Source of the DNA: Pseudomonadales bacterium
GTDB lineage: Bacteria; Pseudomonadota; Gammaproteobacteria; Pseudomonadales; Azotimanducaceae
Assembly: GCA_029244465.1 (NCBI GenBank)
Contig: JAQWQN010000043.1
Location: 1-7,852, forward strand
Reading direction: 5' to 3'
DNA: 7,852 nt
The position numbers and the translations under genes are program-made. Under the pieces are notes generated by a model. That model was not told where the DNA came from. It did no database searches and saw only the letters and a program-made list of their open reading frames with translations. Numbering within the stretch: the stretch's first letter is position 1; every line of letters begins with the position of its first letter. This document shows positions 1-6,281 of this stretch, piece by piece.

Positions 1-444
1 GCCTTTCTCATTGCCCAGGGGATCGAAACTTTACCCCTACGAATGCGTCAACACGTCAGTAATGCAGAGAGCGTTGCGGACTACCTCTCTCACAACGATA
101 AGATCGCGGCAGTACATTACGCGGGTTTACAAGGAGCTCGACAGGCAGATCTGGTTGACAAGTATCTGCCCAAAGGTGCCGGGGCCGTTTTCTGTTTTGA
201 TCTCGAAGGTGGCCGCGATGCTGGGGTAAAACTGATCGAGAATCTGCACCTGTTTAGCCATCTAGCCAACGTCGGAGATGCAAAAAGCCTGGTGATTCAT
301 CCGGCCACTACCACCCATCGACAATTGGGCGACGACGAACTTGCTGCCTCTGGTATTGGACCAGGAACAATCCGAGTGTCGATTGGCATCGAGGACACAG
401 AGGACCTCATTGCTGATTTAGACCATGCCATCGGCCTGCTTTAA
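1..444 (+). CDS. metY: O-acetylhomoserine sulfhydrylase (aminocarboxypropyltransferase), C-terminal part, 5' truncated by window edge
   Basis: The reading frame is open from the first base and ends at TAA 442-444, giving 147 residues of the C-terminal domain of a Cys/Met-metabolism PLP enzyme. The fragment begins with a segment reading GIETLPLRMRQH (residues 7-18), typical of this family. It then carries HLFSHLANVGDAKSLVIHP (residues 83-101) followed by ATTTH, and near the end GPGTIRVSIGIED, whose Arg (fragment residue 125) corresponds to the conserved substrate-carboxylate-binding Arg. By family knowledge the enzyme makes homocysteine (or methionine) from O-acetylhomoserine and sulfide (or methanethiol) in the cytoplasm. 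The PLP-binding lysine lies in the missing N-terminal two thirds. The insert-free spacing and the SLVIHPATTTH form favour MetY over cystathionine gamma-synthase or MetZ, but a fragment cannot fully exclude those. The downstream CoA-binding-protein gene follows after 39 bp and is a frequent neighbour of metY in bacteria, which supports the call. Confidence 0.9.
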   Translation, partial: AFLIAQGIETLPLRMRQHVSNAESVADYLSHNDKIAAVHYAGLQGARQADLVDKYLPKGAGAVFCFDLEGGRDAGVKLIENLHLFSHLANVGDAKSLVIHPATTTHRQLGDDELAASGIGPGTIRVSIGIEDTEDLIADLDHAIGLL

Positions 445-471
445 CATTCGAATAACGTTCTCTTAGAGAAT

Positions 472-476
472 AAGGA
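472..476 (+). promoter_or_regulatory. Ribosome binding site of the CoA-binding protein gene
   Basis: AAGGA lies 7 bases before the ATG at 484 and supports that start. A small perfect inverted repeat (TTCTC, 3-base loop, GAGAA; 458-470) sits directly upstream of it. It is too weak to call a terminator, so metY and this gene are likely co-transcribed. Confidence 0.7.
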
Positions 477-483
477 ACCCTAC

Positions 484-951
484 ATGTCATCATACTCTGC
501 CTGGCAACAACCAGAATCGATCTTGCAAGCCTTGCACAGCAAACGCATCGCGGTTGTTGGATTATCTTCCAATGAACTGAGGGCCAGCAATTTCGTCGGG
601 TACTACCTGTTGCGTAACGGCTATGAGGTTATTCCCGTTAACCCTCGCGAAGACACGGTTTTCGGTTTGAAGAGCTACGATAGTGTCGCCGACATCCCGG
701 GCGAAATTGACATCGTAGATGTTTTTCGAGACCCCAGCGCGGTCCCGGAAATCGCCACCGATGCCGTCGCCAAAGGCGCACGATTCATGTGGCTCCAGTT
801 TGGCGTCATCAGCGAAGAAGGGATTGCGATCGCGGAGGCCGGAGGCGTTGAGTGCATCGTTGATCAATGCATCAAGATCGAACATGCGCGACATATGGGG
901 CGCATGCACTGGCTTGGTTTCAACACCGATCGAATATCGGCACAACGTTAG
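484..951 (+). CDS. CoA-binding domain protein (YccU-like, Rossmann fold)
   Basis: This 155-residue protein is a single CoA-binding domain (CoA_binding_2 family), related to the nucleotide-binding domain of succinyl-CoA synthetase alpha and to E. coli YccU. A Rossmann glycine region is visible at RIAVVGLSSN (residues 21-30), followed by a helix with SNFVGYYL and the strand YEVIPVNP (47-54). The later family landmarks are DIVDVFRDP (76-84), MWLQFGVIS (102-110) and DQCIKIEH (127-134). The length is normal for the family and the start has a good ribosome binding site. It lies 39 bp after metY, and pairing of these two genes recurs in proteobacteria and actinobacteria, so a role linked to sulfur amino acid or acyl-CoA (acetyl-homoserine supply) metabolism is an inference. 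No catalytic residues are evident; the biochemical function of the family is not established. It is a cytoplasmic protein with no signal peptide or membrane segment. Confidence 0.9.
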   Translation: MSSYSAWQQPESILQALHSKRIAVVGLSSNELRASNFVGYYLLRNGYEVIPVNPREDTVFGLKSYDSVADIPGEIDIVDVFRDPSAVPEIATDAVAKGARFMWLQFGVISEEGIAIAEAGGVECIVDQCIKIEHARHMGRMHWLGFNTDRISAQR

Positions 952-1045
952 CAGCGATGCGCTCAAACGACTTCGCTTGCTATTGCTCTGATCTGGTTAT
1001 TAAGCCAAGCTAAAACGACTCACCCCCCGACACAGGAAGAGCGTT

Positions 1046-1471
1046 ATGACTAACCTTGAACGGTTCCAGGCCTACGCGAATGCGTTCGAAAAAGTGCTGA
1101 TTAACCAAGAGTGGCACAGCCTAAAAGAGTATTTCACGCCAGATGCAGCTTACGACCCGGGGAATGGTAGCGAGGCCATCGGTCGCGACCAAGTGATCGC
1201 GACGTTGTCGGACAGTGTGAATGGCTTGGATCGTCGTTTTGATGCACGCACACTCACTACCACGCAACCGACAGTGGCAGGAGAGACGGTTTCTTTCTCA
1301 TGGCAAATCACGTTCGCCAAGGCCAGTGCTCCGGACCTTGTTTTAAGCGGCGTTGAGCACGCTACGTTTAGCGCTGGGGCGATCAGCAAAATGGTCGACG
1401 TGTTTGACGATGGCGTAGTCGATTCCCTAGCGACATGGATGGCCGCACACGGGGACTTACTCACACCTTGA
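1046..1471 (+). CDS. NTF2-like / SnoaL-like domain protein of unknown function
   Basis: This 141-residue cytoplasmic protein has the pattern of a cystatin-like alpha+beta cone (NTF2/SnoaL/ketosteroid-isomerase superfamily). It opens with an amphipathic helix, ERFQAYANAFEKVL (residues 5-18), followed by WHSLKEYFTPDAAYD (23-37), the usual helix-to-strand entry of SnoaL-like proteins. A helix at IGRDQVIATLSDSV (45-58) and alternating beta strands to about residue 118 follow (for example TVSFSWQITF, 81-90, and SGVEHATFS, 101-109). The end reads VDVFDDGVVDSLATWMAAHG. Acidic and aromatic residues that could line the pocket are present (D33, Y36, W86), but no known catalytic set can be assigned. AGGAAGA at 1034-1040 is a good ribosome binding site for the ATG. 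The gap of 94 bp from the CoA-binding gene contains no clear terminator, so operon membership is possible but uncertain. The substrate, if any, is unknown. Confidence 0.8.
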   Translation: MTNLERFQAYANAFEKVLINQEWHSLKEYFTPDAAYDPGNGSEAIGRDQVIATLSDSVNGLDRRFDARTLTTTQPTVAGETVSFSWQITFAKASAPDLVLSGVEHATFSAGAISKMVDVFDDGVVDSLATWMAAHGDLLTP

Positions 1472-1523
1472 TCGAGACTCGAGTTGCCTCAGGATCGACC
1501 ACCTGGCAGGGGCAAAAAGCGAA

Positions 1524-2948
1524 CTAGGTGATGGCCTCCTTCACCGCTGTGCAGAATGCCTCAACCGCCTGTGAAAGGTCTTGGCGACGCTCCTCCCCTA
1601 CACTTTCAGAAAAACAAAAACTCAAACGCAGTTGATCAAGACCGGCACCTGGATTTCTCGCTTTCGCGTCTTCCGGATAAAAATCATACATAGGAATCAC
1701 GACAATGCCGTGGTCGGCGACTAGAGATTCAATAAACGCATCGTCCGTCTGGACTTTATCAGTCTTGAACGTGAACACGGTGAAAAACCCAGCGCCGGGG
1801 TTAGTCCAAGTCACATGATCTGATAAGGCCGAAAGTTCGCGCTGTAAAATATTCAGCATAATTTCCCGATTCTCTCGATAGACGAGCAACTTTCGCTCGG
1901 CCAGCGGCCACATGCTATCCAGCAATTCAAACTCACCACTGTCTACCTGTTTGTGCAATAGCGCTTCAAAGCCTCTGAGCGCTCCAGGATTCTGGAACAA
2001 CAGGTCCGAACTCGATTCGGTCAGCGCCATCTCAGCCAGGCTCACTTCTTGTCCATCGGCAATGGTCAGCATGGCCTCGCTGAAGAAAAAACCAATCCGC
2101 GGCCCGGGAAAACCAATCTTCGAGCCCGTAAACAAATGCACCGTCTGTTTTGGGTCGAGCGCGAAGAACGGTTGCGGTCTTGCGCTGGCCTGTGCGTAAT
2201 TGATATAGACGTAAGGCGCATCCTCAACGATCAAAATGCCTTCTTTCTTGGCAATCGCGAGCAGTTCCTCCCGGCGCCGTTGAGAGAACGAAAACCCCGC
2301 AGGATTGTGACCATCGGGAACCGTATAGTAGAACGGTACGAAGTAGCCATCCTTGCGTGCTTGCGCGATCTGCGCCGCGAACTGATCAGGAATCGCGCCT
2401 TGTTCATCCATGTCAACGCTATAAATTCGAGCATGTTGGCAGAGGCCAGCGCGCGCCGTGAAGCCAGCATAAGTTGGTGCATCTGTAATATAAGCAACCG
2501 GCAGTCCAGGCCGCTCAGACATCGAGCAAATTAGATTAATACCACCAGTCGCGCCAACTGTGGGGATTACCTTGGCGGGATCGATCGTGACCCCCCAGTC
2601 GCGCCCATAGACTTCGGCAAACGCTATTCGCGCAGACAACGGACCCAGCGTATCGGAATACGAGTATGACTCTCGCAGGTACTCAGGTACCTGCGCTGCA
2701 TCATTCAAACCTTCTTGATCCTCTAAATAGGCAAAGTAGGCTGCTTGATGGCGCAAAAAATCGCGCGGGTCTGTAACCTCTGGATGCGGGTAACCGGCAC
2801 CGAGATGGTGAATTTTAAGGCCCTTCTTCTGCGCAAGGTCCCGTAGCCCCGGCAAAGACGCAGCCATTTTTCGTGTTACGGAAACCGGCTGAAGTTTTAG
2901 GTTTGGTGCTTCAAGATTCGCCACAAATTTCTCTATAAACTTTTTCAA
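1524..2948 (-). CDS. Class I/II PLP-dependent aminotransferase, substrate unknown (TTG start)
   Basis: This 474-residue fold-type I aminotransferase has its key landmarks in order. GATGG (residues 132-136) is the phosphate-proximal loop, and DGHNPAG (212-218) contains the Asn that contacts the PLP ring hydroxyl (N215). VEDAPY (241-246) contains D243, which pairs with the pyridine nitrogen, and Y246. TGSKIGFPGPRIGF (274-287) contains the Schiff-base lysine K277 and the phosphate-binding R284. LRLSFCF (440-446) contains R441, expected to bind the substrate alpha-carboxylate. The arrangement resembles the 2-aminoadipate/kynurenine aminotransferase-like enzymes and the catalytic half of MocR proteins, but there is no helix-turn-helix domain, and the substrate cannot be deduced. 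It is longer than the usual 390-430 residues, with about 45 residues before the first conserved block (HLGAGYPHPE) and an extra helix near 60-90. The start is TTG; an in-frame stop lies 48 bases upstream with no ATG or GTG between. The first downstream ATG is codon 28 and also lacks a ribosome binding site. A possible weak terminator separates it from the GTPase gene upstream. Confidence 0.85.
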   Translation of the reverse strand: MKKFIEKFVANLEAPNLKLQPVSVTRKMAASLPGLRDLAQKKGLKIHHLGAGYPHPEVTDPRDFLRHQAAYFAYLEDQEGLNDAAQVPEYLRESYSYSDTLGPLSARIAFAEVYGRDWGVTIDPAKVIPTVGATGGINLICSMSERPGLPVAYITDAPTYAGFTARAGLCQHARIYSVDMDEQGAIPDQFAAQIAQARKDGYFVPFYYTVPDGHNPAGFSFSQRRREELLAIAKKEGILIVEDAPYVYINYAQASARPQPFFALDPKQTVHLFTGSKIGFPGPRIGFFFSEAMLTIADGQEVSLAEMALTESSSDLLFQNPGALRGFEALLHKQVDSGEFELLDSMWPLAERKLLVYRENREIMLNILQRELSALSDHVTWTNPGAGFFTVFTFKTDKVQTDDAFIESLVADHGIVVIPMYDFYPEDAKARNPGAGLDQLRLSFCFSESVGEERRQDLSQAVEAFCTAVKEAIT

Positions 2949-3000
2949 ACTATGGGCCGGGGACTGTATGAGCTTTCCGCCTTCCTGTCGAGATTAGCCT

Positions 3001-3024
3001 AAAAGATCGGTTCACTAACGGATC
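3001..3024 (-). terminator. Possible weak intrinsic terminator after the RsgA-type gene
   Basis: Read on the minus strand just past the GTPase stop (3032-3034), the sequence GATCcGTT, loop AGTG, AACcGATC forms a 7-pair stem with one central C-C mismatch, followed directly by TTTT and then AGGC. The position is right for a terminator, but the stem is AT-rich and the U run is only four long, so it may be weak or a chance repeat. Confidence 0.35.
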
Positions 3025-3031
3025 GCAGACG

Positions 3032-4093
3032 CTATCCTCGTCGTGGTTTCAGCTTGGTGTGCACGTGCGCTTTGACCTTTTTGCCAAAATCACGTGCTCG
3101 GGCATGGCGCTCAACTATCGTCTCAGTGTTGTTGCGGTCTTCGCGCAAGAGCTTGAAGTAACTCTGCAACCGGCGCTCTTCCAGTTGACCACTTTCGATG
3201 GCGTCACGAACAACGCAACCCGGTTCACTGGCATGTGCACAGTCCCCAAACTTACAATCAAGAGCAAGCTCTTCGATGTCCTCAAAAACCGCGTGCACAC
3301 CAGAGTCAGCATCCGTGATCTGAAACTCTCGCATCCCTGGGCTATCCAAAATGACACCGCCCGTCGGTAACCGAAACAATGATCTACGAGTCGTCGTGTG
3401 ACGCCCTTTGTTATCTCCTTCACGCGAAGCCCGGGTGTCCTGTAGCGCGCTTCCAGCCAAAGTATTCACAATCGTGGATTTACCCACCCCGGAAGAGCCT
3501 AACAAGGCGATCGACTGACCAGGACCACACCAACTGGCCAACGGGCTCAGGTCTTCTTCCACCAACGCATTAACCAGTTCGACAACAAGATTGCCGCCCA
3601 ATGATTGAGTCTGCTCGCGAAAGCTTTCGGGGTCGTCGCTAAGATCTGATTTCGTCAGTACCACAACAGGCTGTATGCCATCCTGCCGAACTACCGCGAG
3701 GTAACGCTCTAGCCTGGCCAAACTAAAATCGGAGTTGCATGAGGTGACAATGAACGCTGTATCTATGTTCGCCGCAATCGGTTGAACTTCGCCACTTGGC
3801 GACCGCCTCTTAATAAGGCTCATCCGCTCGAGCAGAGTTTCCACAGCCCTGGTTTCGGGATTGACTAAAATCCAATCGCCAACCGTCGGTCGTTCATCGG
3901 CAGGCAAGTTGAACCAGCGTCCACCCAAGACAAATTCTTTTTGTGCCGCGACATCGGGTGCGACGATCAAACCGCTGCGATGAATTTCGATTACGCGCGT
4001 TGGCTCCAGCGCCTCATCAAAGCGCATAGCTTCCTGCGTCAGGGTATTCTTCCAACCAAATTGACCGAGTGCTGATAGGCGATCCAGATCCAA
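3032..4093 (-). CDS. rsgA: Ribosome small subunit-dependent GTPase A (RsgA/YjeQ family), TTG start
   Basis: This 353-residue circularly permuted GTPase has its domains in the RsgA order. An N-terminal OB-fold (about residues 32-105, ending in QPIAANID) is followed by the permuted G domain with G4 first (LTKSDL, 146-151). G1/P-loop GSSGVGKST (199-207), G2 GRHTTTRR (230-237) and G3 DSPG (250-253) follow. The C-terminal zinc module is C280-x4-C285-x-H287-x5-C293. In this family the protein helps late 30S subunit maturation in the cytoplasm, with GTPase activity stimulated by the small subunit. G4 has Thr instead of the usual Asn (TKSD), and the N-terminus reads ALGQFGWKN rather than the basic tail of E. 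coli RsgA. Both resemble the second, paralogous RsgA subgroup found in many bacteria, so a canonical rsgA may exist elsewhere in the genome. The start is TTG one base after the acetyltransferase stop, and the conserved LGQFGW region supports keeping these first residues. No ATG, GTG or TTG lies between it and the upstream in-frame stop at 4109-4111. Confidence 0.92.
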   Translation of the reverse strand: MDLDRLSALGQFGWKNTLTQEAMRFDEALEPTRVIEIHRSGLIVAPDVAAQKEFVLGGRWFNLPADERPTVGDWILVNPETRAVETLLERMSLIKRRSPSGEVQPIAANIDTAFIVTSCNSDFSLARLERYLAVVRQDGIQPVVVLTKSDLSDDPESFREQTQSLGGNLVVELVNALVEEDLSPLASWCGPGQSIALLGSSGVGKSTIVNTLAGSALQDTRASREGDNKGRHTTTRRSLFRLPTGGVILDSPGMREFQITDADSGVHAVFEDIEELALDCKFGDCAHASEPGCVVRDAIESGQLEERRLQSYFKLLREDRNNTETIVERHARARDFGKKVKAHVHTKLKPRRG

Positions 4094-4094
4094 G

Positions 4095-5330
4095 TTAGAA
4101 ATCCCACCCTACGACAGGGGAACGAACATGTAGAGCACGATCTAGATTCTTCAGCAGGTCTTTCGAGCCCTCTATATGGTCGGTCAATGCTAGATTCGAT
4201 GCGGTACCAACACCAAGCAACAATCTCGTCATAGCGTTAACTGAGGCTCGCAAGACGGGCAAACCCGTCACTCCGGCCTTACAGCGTTCTGCGCCAGCTG
4301 AAGGGCCGAGTTGCATACGCCACGAACCGGCAATGCCGGCCCCATCCCCATATTCTGTTAGCGGATCCGTGATGACCGCTGTAAACGCAAATTCATCACT
4401 CGTCCCGGCAAGCGCCCGGAGGCATATAGGCAAGTCTAGAATTCGCGCCTGCCACCAAGCCAGCGAGCGGGTATTGCTGGCGTGCTTGCTACCGCGGCTG
4501 ATGTCTGCGTTTCTAAGCGGACGCTCGAGCAATATTTGCAGCTGCAAATCTGGCGGTTCAATCAAGGAAATCGAATAGATCTGGTCGGCTAAAGATTTCA
4601 GTAAACCCAATAGCTCAAGGAGTTGTTCCGGCACTCGATAGGCGACGAACCTAAGCGCATACGGACCGTGCTCAGGCGTTTCGCCTGGATCCAGCCAAAC
4701 AAAATGCGTCAGCACACCATCTTGATCCCGATAGCCGAGACCAAAGGCATTTTCTCCGAAACCAATGTCTCCTCGATACACCCTAGCGGGGTGCAAGGAG
4801 ACTGATCCGTGTTGGCGACATCGCTTCATTAAGCAATCGTGCATCTCTTCGTAGTCTGCAACCGTGAGGCGAATTGCGGTCCGCCTTGGCACCGGGACCA
4901 TCAAAGTTCCAGGATCAATAACAAACTCGCGTTCGTAACTGCCCGTTCCGAAGCCAAGCTTGTCATAGAAACCTTGATCGAACATACCGAGGACTGACAG
5001 ACCACAGCCCTCTCTCTGTGCTCGGATCAGTTGCTGCGCTGTTAAACGTTGCGCAAACGCACGACCACGCCCAAGGTGACTTGTCGTTACGGCCGTTACA
5101 GCAAGGGCCGAAATCACACTTTCGTGGATTTGCATATCTGCCGAGACGGTATGCACGCTACACTCAGGCTTACCATTAACAGTCGCCAATAAGGTTTCGC
5201 CTGTGGCAAAGAAATGGTCTAACTGTTGGGCCCCGTGCTCATCGTCCACCCAACCTACTTCTTTCCAGATACGTTTCACGTCATCCAGATCATCTTCATA
5301 GACAAATTGTCGAATCTCATCGTTACTCAC
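4095..5330 (-). CDS. GNAT N-acetyltransferase, Eis-like, with SCP2-like C-terminal domain (GTG start)
   Basis: This 411-residue protein has the length and three-part layout of Eis-type acetyltransferases: an N-terminal GNAT domain (about 1-145), a second degenerate GNAT-like domain (about 150-290), and a sterol-carrier-protein-2-like C-terminal domain (about 300-411). The acetyl-CoA loop is visible at VTTSHLGRGRAFAQRL (residues 81-96). The block LSVLGMFDQGFYDKLGFG (111-128) matches the Eis region carrying its catalytic Tyr, here most likely Y122. The chain ends in GWDF, so the last residue is Phe, as in mycobacterial Eis, where the terminal carboxylate acts as general base. By family knowledge Eis proteins acetylate amines, including aminoglycosides and lysines; the natural substrate here is unknown. 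The start is GTG at 5328-5330; a stop lies 45 bases upstream without another ATG, GTG or TTG, and the ribosome binding site is poor. The stop TAA at 4095-4097 is one base from the start of the GTPase gene, implying a shared transcript and translational coupling. Confidence 0.87.
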   Translation of the reverse strand: MSNDEIRQFVYEDDLDDVKRIWKEVGWVDDEHGAQQLDHFFATGETLLATVNGKPECSVHTVSADMQIHESVISALAVTAVTTSHLGRGRAFAQRLTAQQLIRAQREGCGLSVLGMFDQGFYDKLGFGTGSYEREFVIDPGTLMVPVPRRTAIRLTVADYEEMHDCLMKRCRQHGSVSLHPARVYRGDIGFGENAFGLGYRDQDGVLTHFVWLDPGETPEHGPYALRFVAYRVPEQLLELLGLLKSLADQIYSISLIEPPDLQLQILLERPLRNADISRGSKHASNTRSLAWWQARILDLPICLRALAGTSDEFAFTAVITDPLTEYGDGAGIAGSWRMQLGPSAGAERCKAGVTGLPVLRASVNAMTRLLLGVGTASNLALTDHIEGSKDLLKNLDRALHVRSPVVGWDF

Positions 5331-5373
5331 ACGTGTATAGTTCCAGATGGTCGAGAAAATGGTGCGTGGACGT

Positions 5374-5396
5374 TATTCTGCGGCAAGCGCGGAATA
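5374..5396. repeat. Inverted repeat (hairpin) between Nudix and acetyltransferase genes
   Basis: TATTCTGCG, loop GCAAG, CGCGGAATA forms a 9-pair stem on the plus strand with one T-G wobble. On the minus strand, the direction of the flanking genes, the wobble becomes an A-C mismatch. It lies 15 bases past the Nudix stop and about 45 bases before the acetyltransferase GTG. No U run follows on either strand, so it is not a standard terminator. It could be an attenuator, an RNA-processing site or an operator. Confidence 0.4.
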
Positions 5397-5411
5397 GATC
5401 CAAAATTAAAC

Positions 5412-6167
5412 TCAGGCACCCGGACGCAGTACCGGACGACGTACCGGAAACGCTCGCTTGTCTTTCGCCATGTCGATCACTGCCTGCTTAGTCGCGTATT
5501 CAGACAACCATGTCAATTGCATGCGCGTCACATTCATCAGGTCAAAATCACCCGCCGAGTTTCGCTCTAATGCGTCTTGAGGTGTCAACCAAATGCTGTC
5601 GACCGTCTCTTTTTCATCGTGTTTACCGAGTTGATTCTCAGGCGCCGAGGCAATAAAGAACCGGGTATCGAAACGTCGCGGACGACCTATGGGCGTGACA
5701 AATCGATTGTAAAAGTGCACACGATCCACAGCGAGCTTTAGCGACTCTCGCTCACAGATTTCCAACAAGCTGATTTCGCCCTTATGCACAGGCACTCGAT
5801 ACTGATCGTAACGATCATGTACGGCCTCGTCGGCAAAGGAGACGAGTTCACCTTCCTTGTAGGCCAGCAAGAGTCCAGCCTCTTCAAACGTCTCACGTAT
5901 CGCCGCGACCCAGAATCCACGCCATTCATCGCCGAGTGCGGCGACCTGTGCGGCCTGCGCCTCCGAAGGCCCATGCCGATAGGCGTCATATTTGTGCAAG
6001 TGATCATCACTGTCTACCCGTCCACCAGGAAAGACATACATGCCTCCAGCGAAACTGGCCTTACTGGTCCGCTTGAGCATAAAAATCTCATAGCTTTCGG
6101 AGGCCTCACGCACAACAACAATCGTAGCTGCCGGGCGTATCGGCTGAACAGGCTCGGTCAAAGTCAT
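5412..6167 (-). CDS. Nudix hydrolase, NUDT19-type with insertion inside the Nudix box
   Basis: This 251-residue protein (from the ATG at 6165-6167) opens with a beta strand AATIVVVRE (residues 13-21) and the family-typical FMLKRTSKASFAGGMYVFPGG (ending at residue 49). The Nudix box starts at that PGG and ends with RETFEEAGL (residues 91-99), which carries the metal-binding Glu residues E95 and E96. Between the two halves are 28 residues more than the canonical box allows. A split box like this is characteristic of the NUDT19/RP2p group, whose characterised members hydrolyse CoA and acyl-CoAs. RRFDTRFFIA (164-173) and the WLTPQDAL region are also typical of that group. The substrate in this organism is inferred only. 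An in-frame TTG at 6270-6272 would add 35 residues, but that extension is hydrophobic, has no ribosome binding site and leaves only nine bases before the divergent symporter gene, so I prefer the shorter form. TTG at 6159-6161 is a third candidate start. Confidence 0.83.
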   Translation of the reverse strand: MTLTEPVQPIRPAATIVVVREASESYEIFMLKRTSKASFAGGMYVFPGGRVDSDDHLHKYDAYRHGPSEAQAAQVAALGDEWRGFWVAAIRETFEEAGLLLAYKEGELVSFADEAVHDRYDQYRVPVHKGEISLLEICERESLKLAVDRVHFYNRFVTPIGRPRRFDTRFFIASAPENQLGKHDEKETVDSIWLTPQDALERNSAGDFDLMNVTRMQLTWLSEYATKQAVIDMAKDKRAFPVRRPVLRPGA

Positions 6168-6172
6168 TCCTT
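6168..6172 (-). promoter_or_regulatory. Shine-Dalgarno-like AAGGA that bears on the Nudix start
   Basis: On the minus strand AAGGA directly abuts the ATG at 6165-6167, with no spacer, but lies six bases before an in-frame TTG at 6159-6161, which is ideal spacing. Initiation may therefore occur at TTG two codons later, or at ATG despite the close spacing. Either choice excludes the longer TTG start at 6272, which has no such signal. Confidence 0.45.
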
Positions 6173-6281
6173 GGCGAAAAAGAAGCAGAATAACACCTCT
6201 CGCAAGCAACTGATCCCACCACGTCTGGACTGGCAAACAACCCAAGCAATCAGCTAAGGTAGCCGGGTTCAAGAGGGACTT

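Noticed and set aside
446..470. ATTCGAAT palindrome and the TTCTC/GAGAA hairpin between metY and the CoA-binding gene
   Set aside because: Both are very short and AT-rich with no U run, so they are compatible with chance and do not justify an operator or terminator call.
562..966. Minus-strand open frame of 134 codons opposite the CoA-binding gene
   Set aside because: It lies entirely antisense to a well-supported gene, has no family-like motifs and reflects codon bias of the true frame.
1472..1523. Possible terminator in the convergent gap between the NTF2-like gene and the aminotransferase
   Set aside because: Only short pairings are visible (TCGAG/CTCGA with a one-base loop, GCCTC/GGGGC with a wobble), none with proper loop size and U run.
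2049..2534. Plus-strand open frame of 161 codons opposite the aminotransferase
   Set aside because: It is rich in Arg and Asn with no recognisable domain, and it is antisense to conserved PLP motifs.
5784..6257. Plus-strand open frame of 157 codons opposite the Nudix gene
   Set aside because: It is antisense to the Nudix box and shows no coding features of its own.
6168..6272. 35-residue N-terminal extension of the Nudix protein from a TTG at 6272
   Set aside because: It has no ribosome binding site and a hydrophobic, non-family-like sequence, and it would leave nine bases between divergent genes. It remains possible but is less likely than the start near 6167.
6173..6281. Sigma-70 promoters in the divergent gap between the Nudix and symporter genes
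   Set aside because: I looked on both strands for -35/-10 pairs and found no hexamer pair with acceptable match and spacing. Promoters must exist here or nearby, but I cannot place them.
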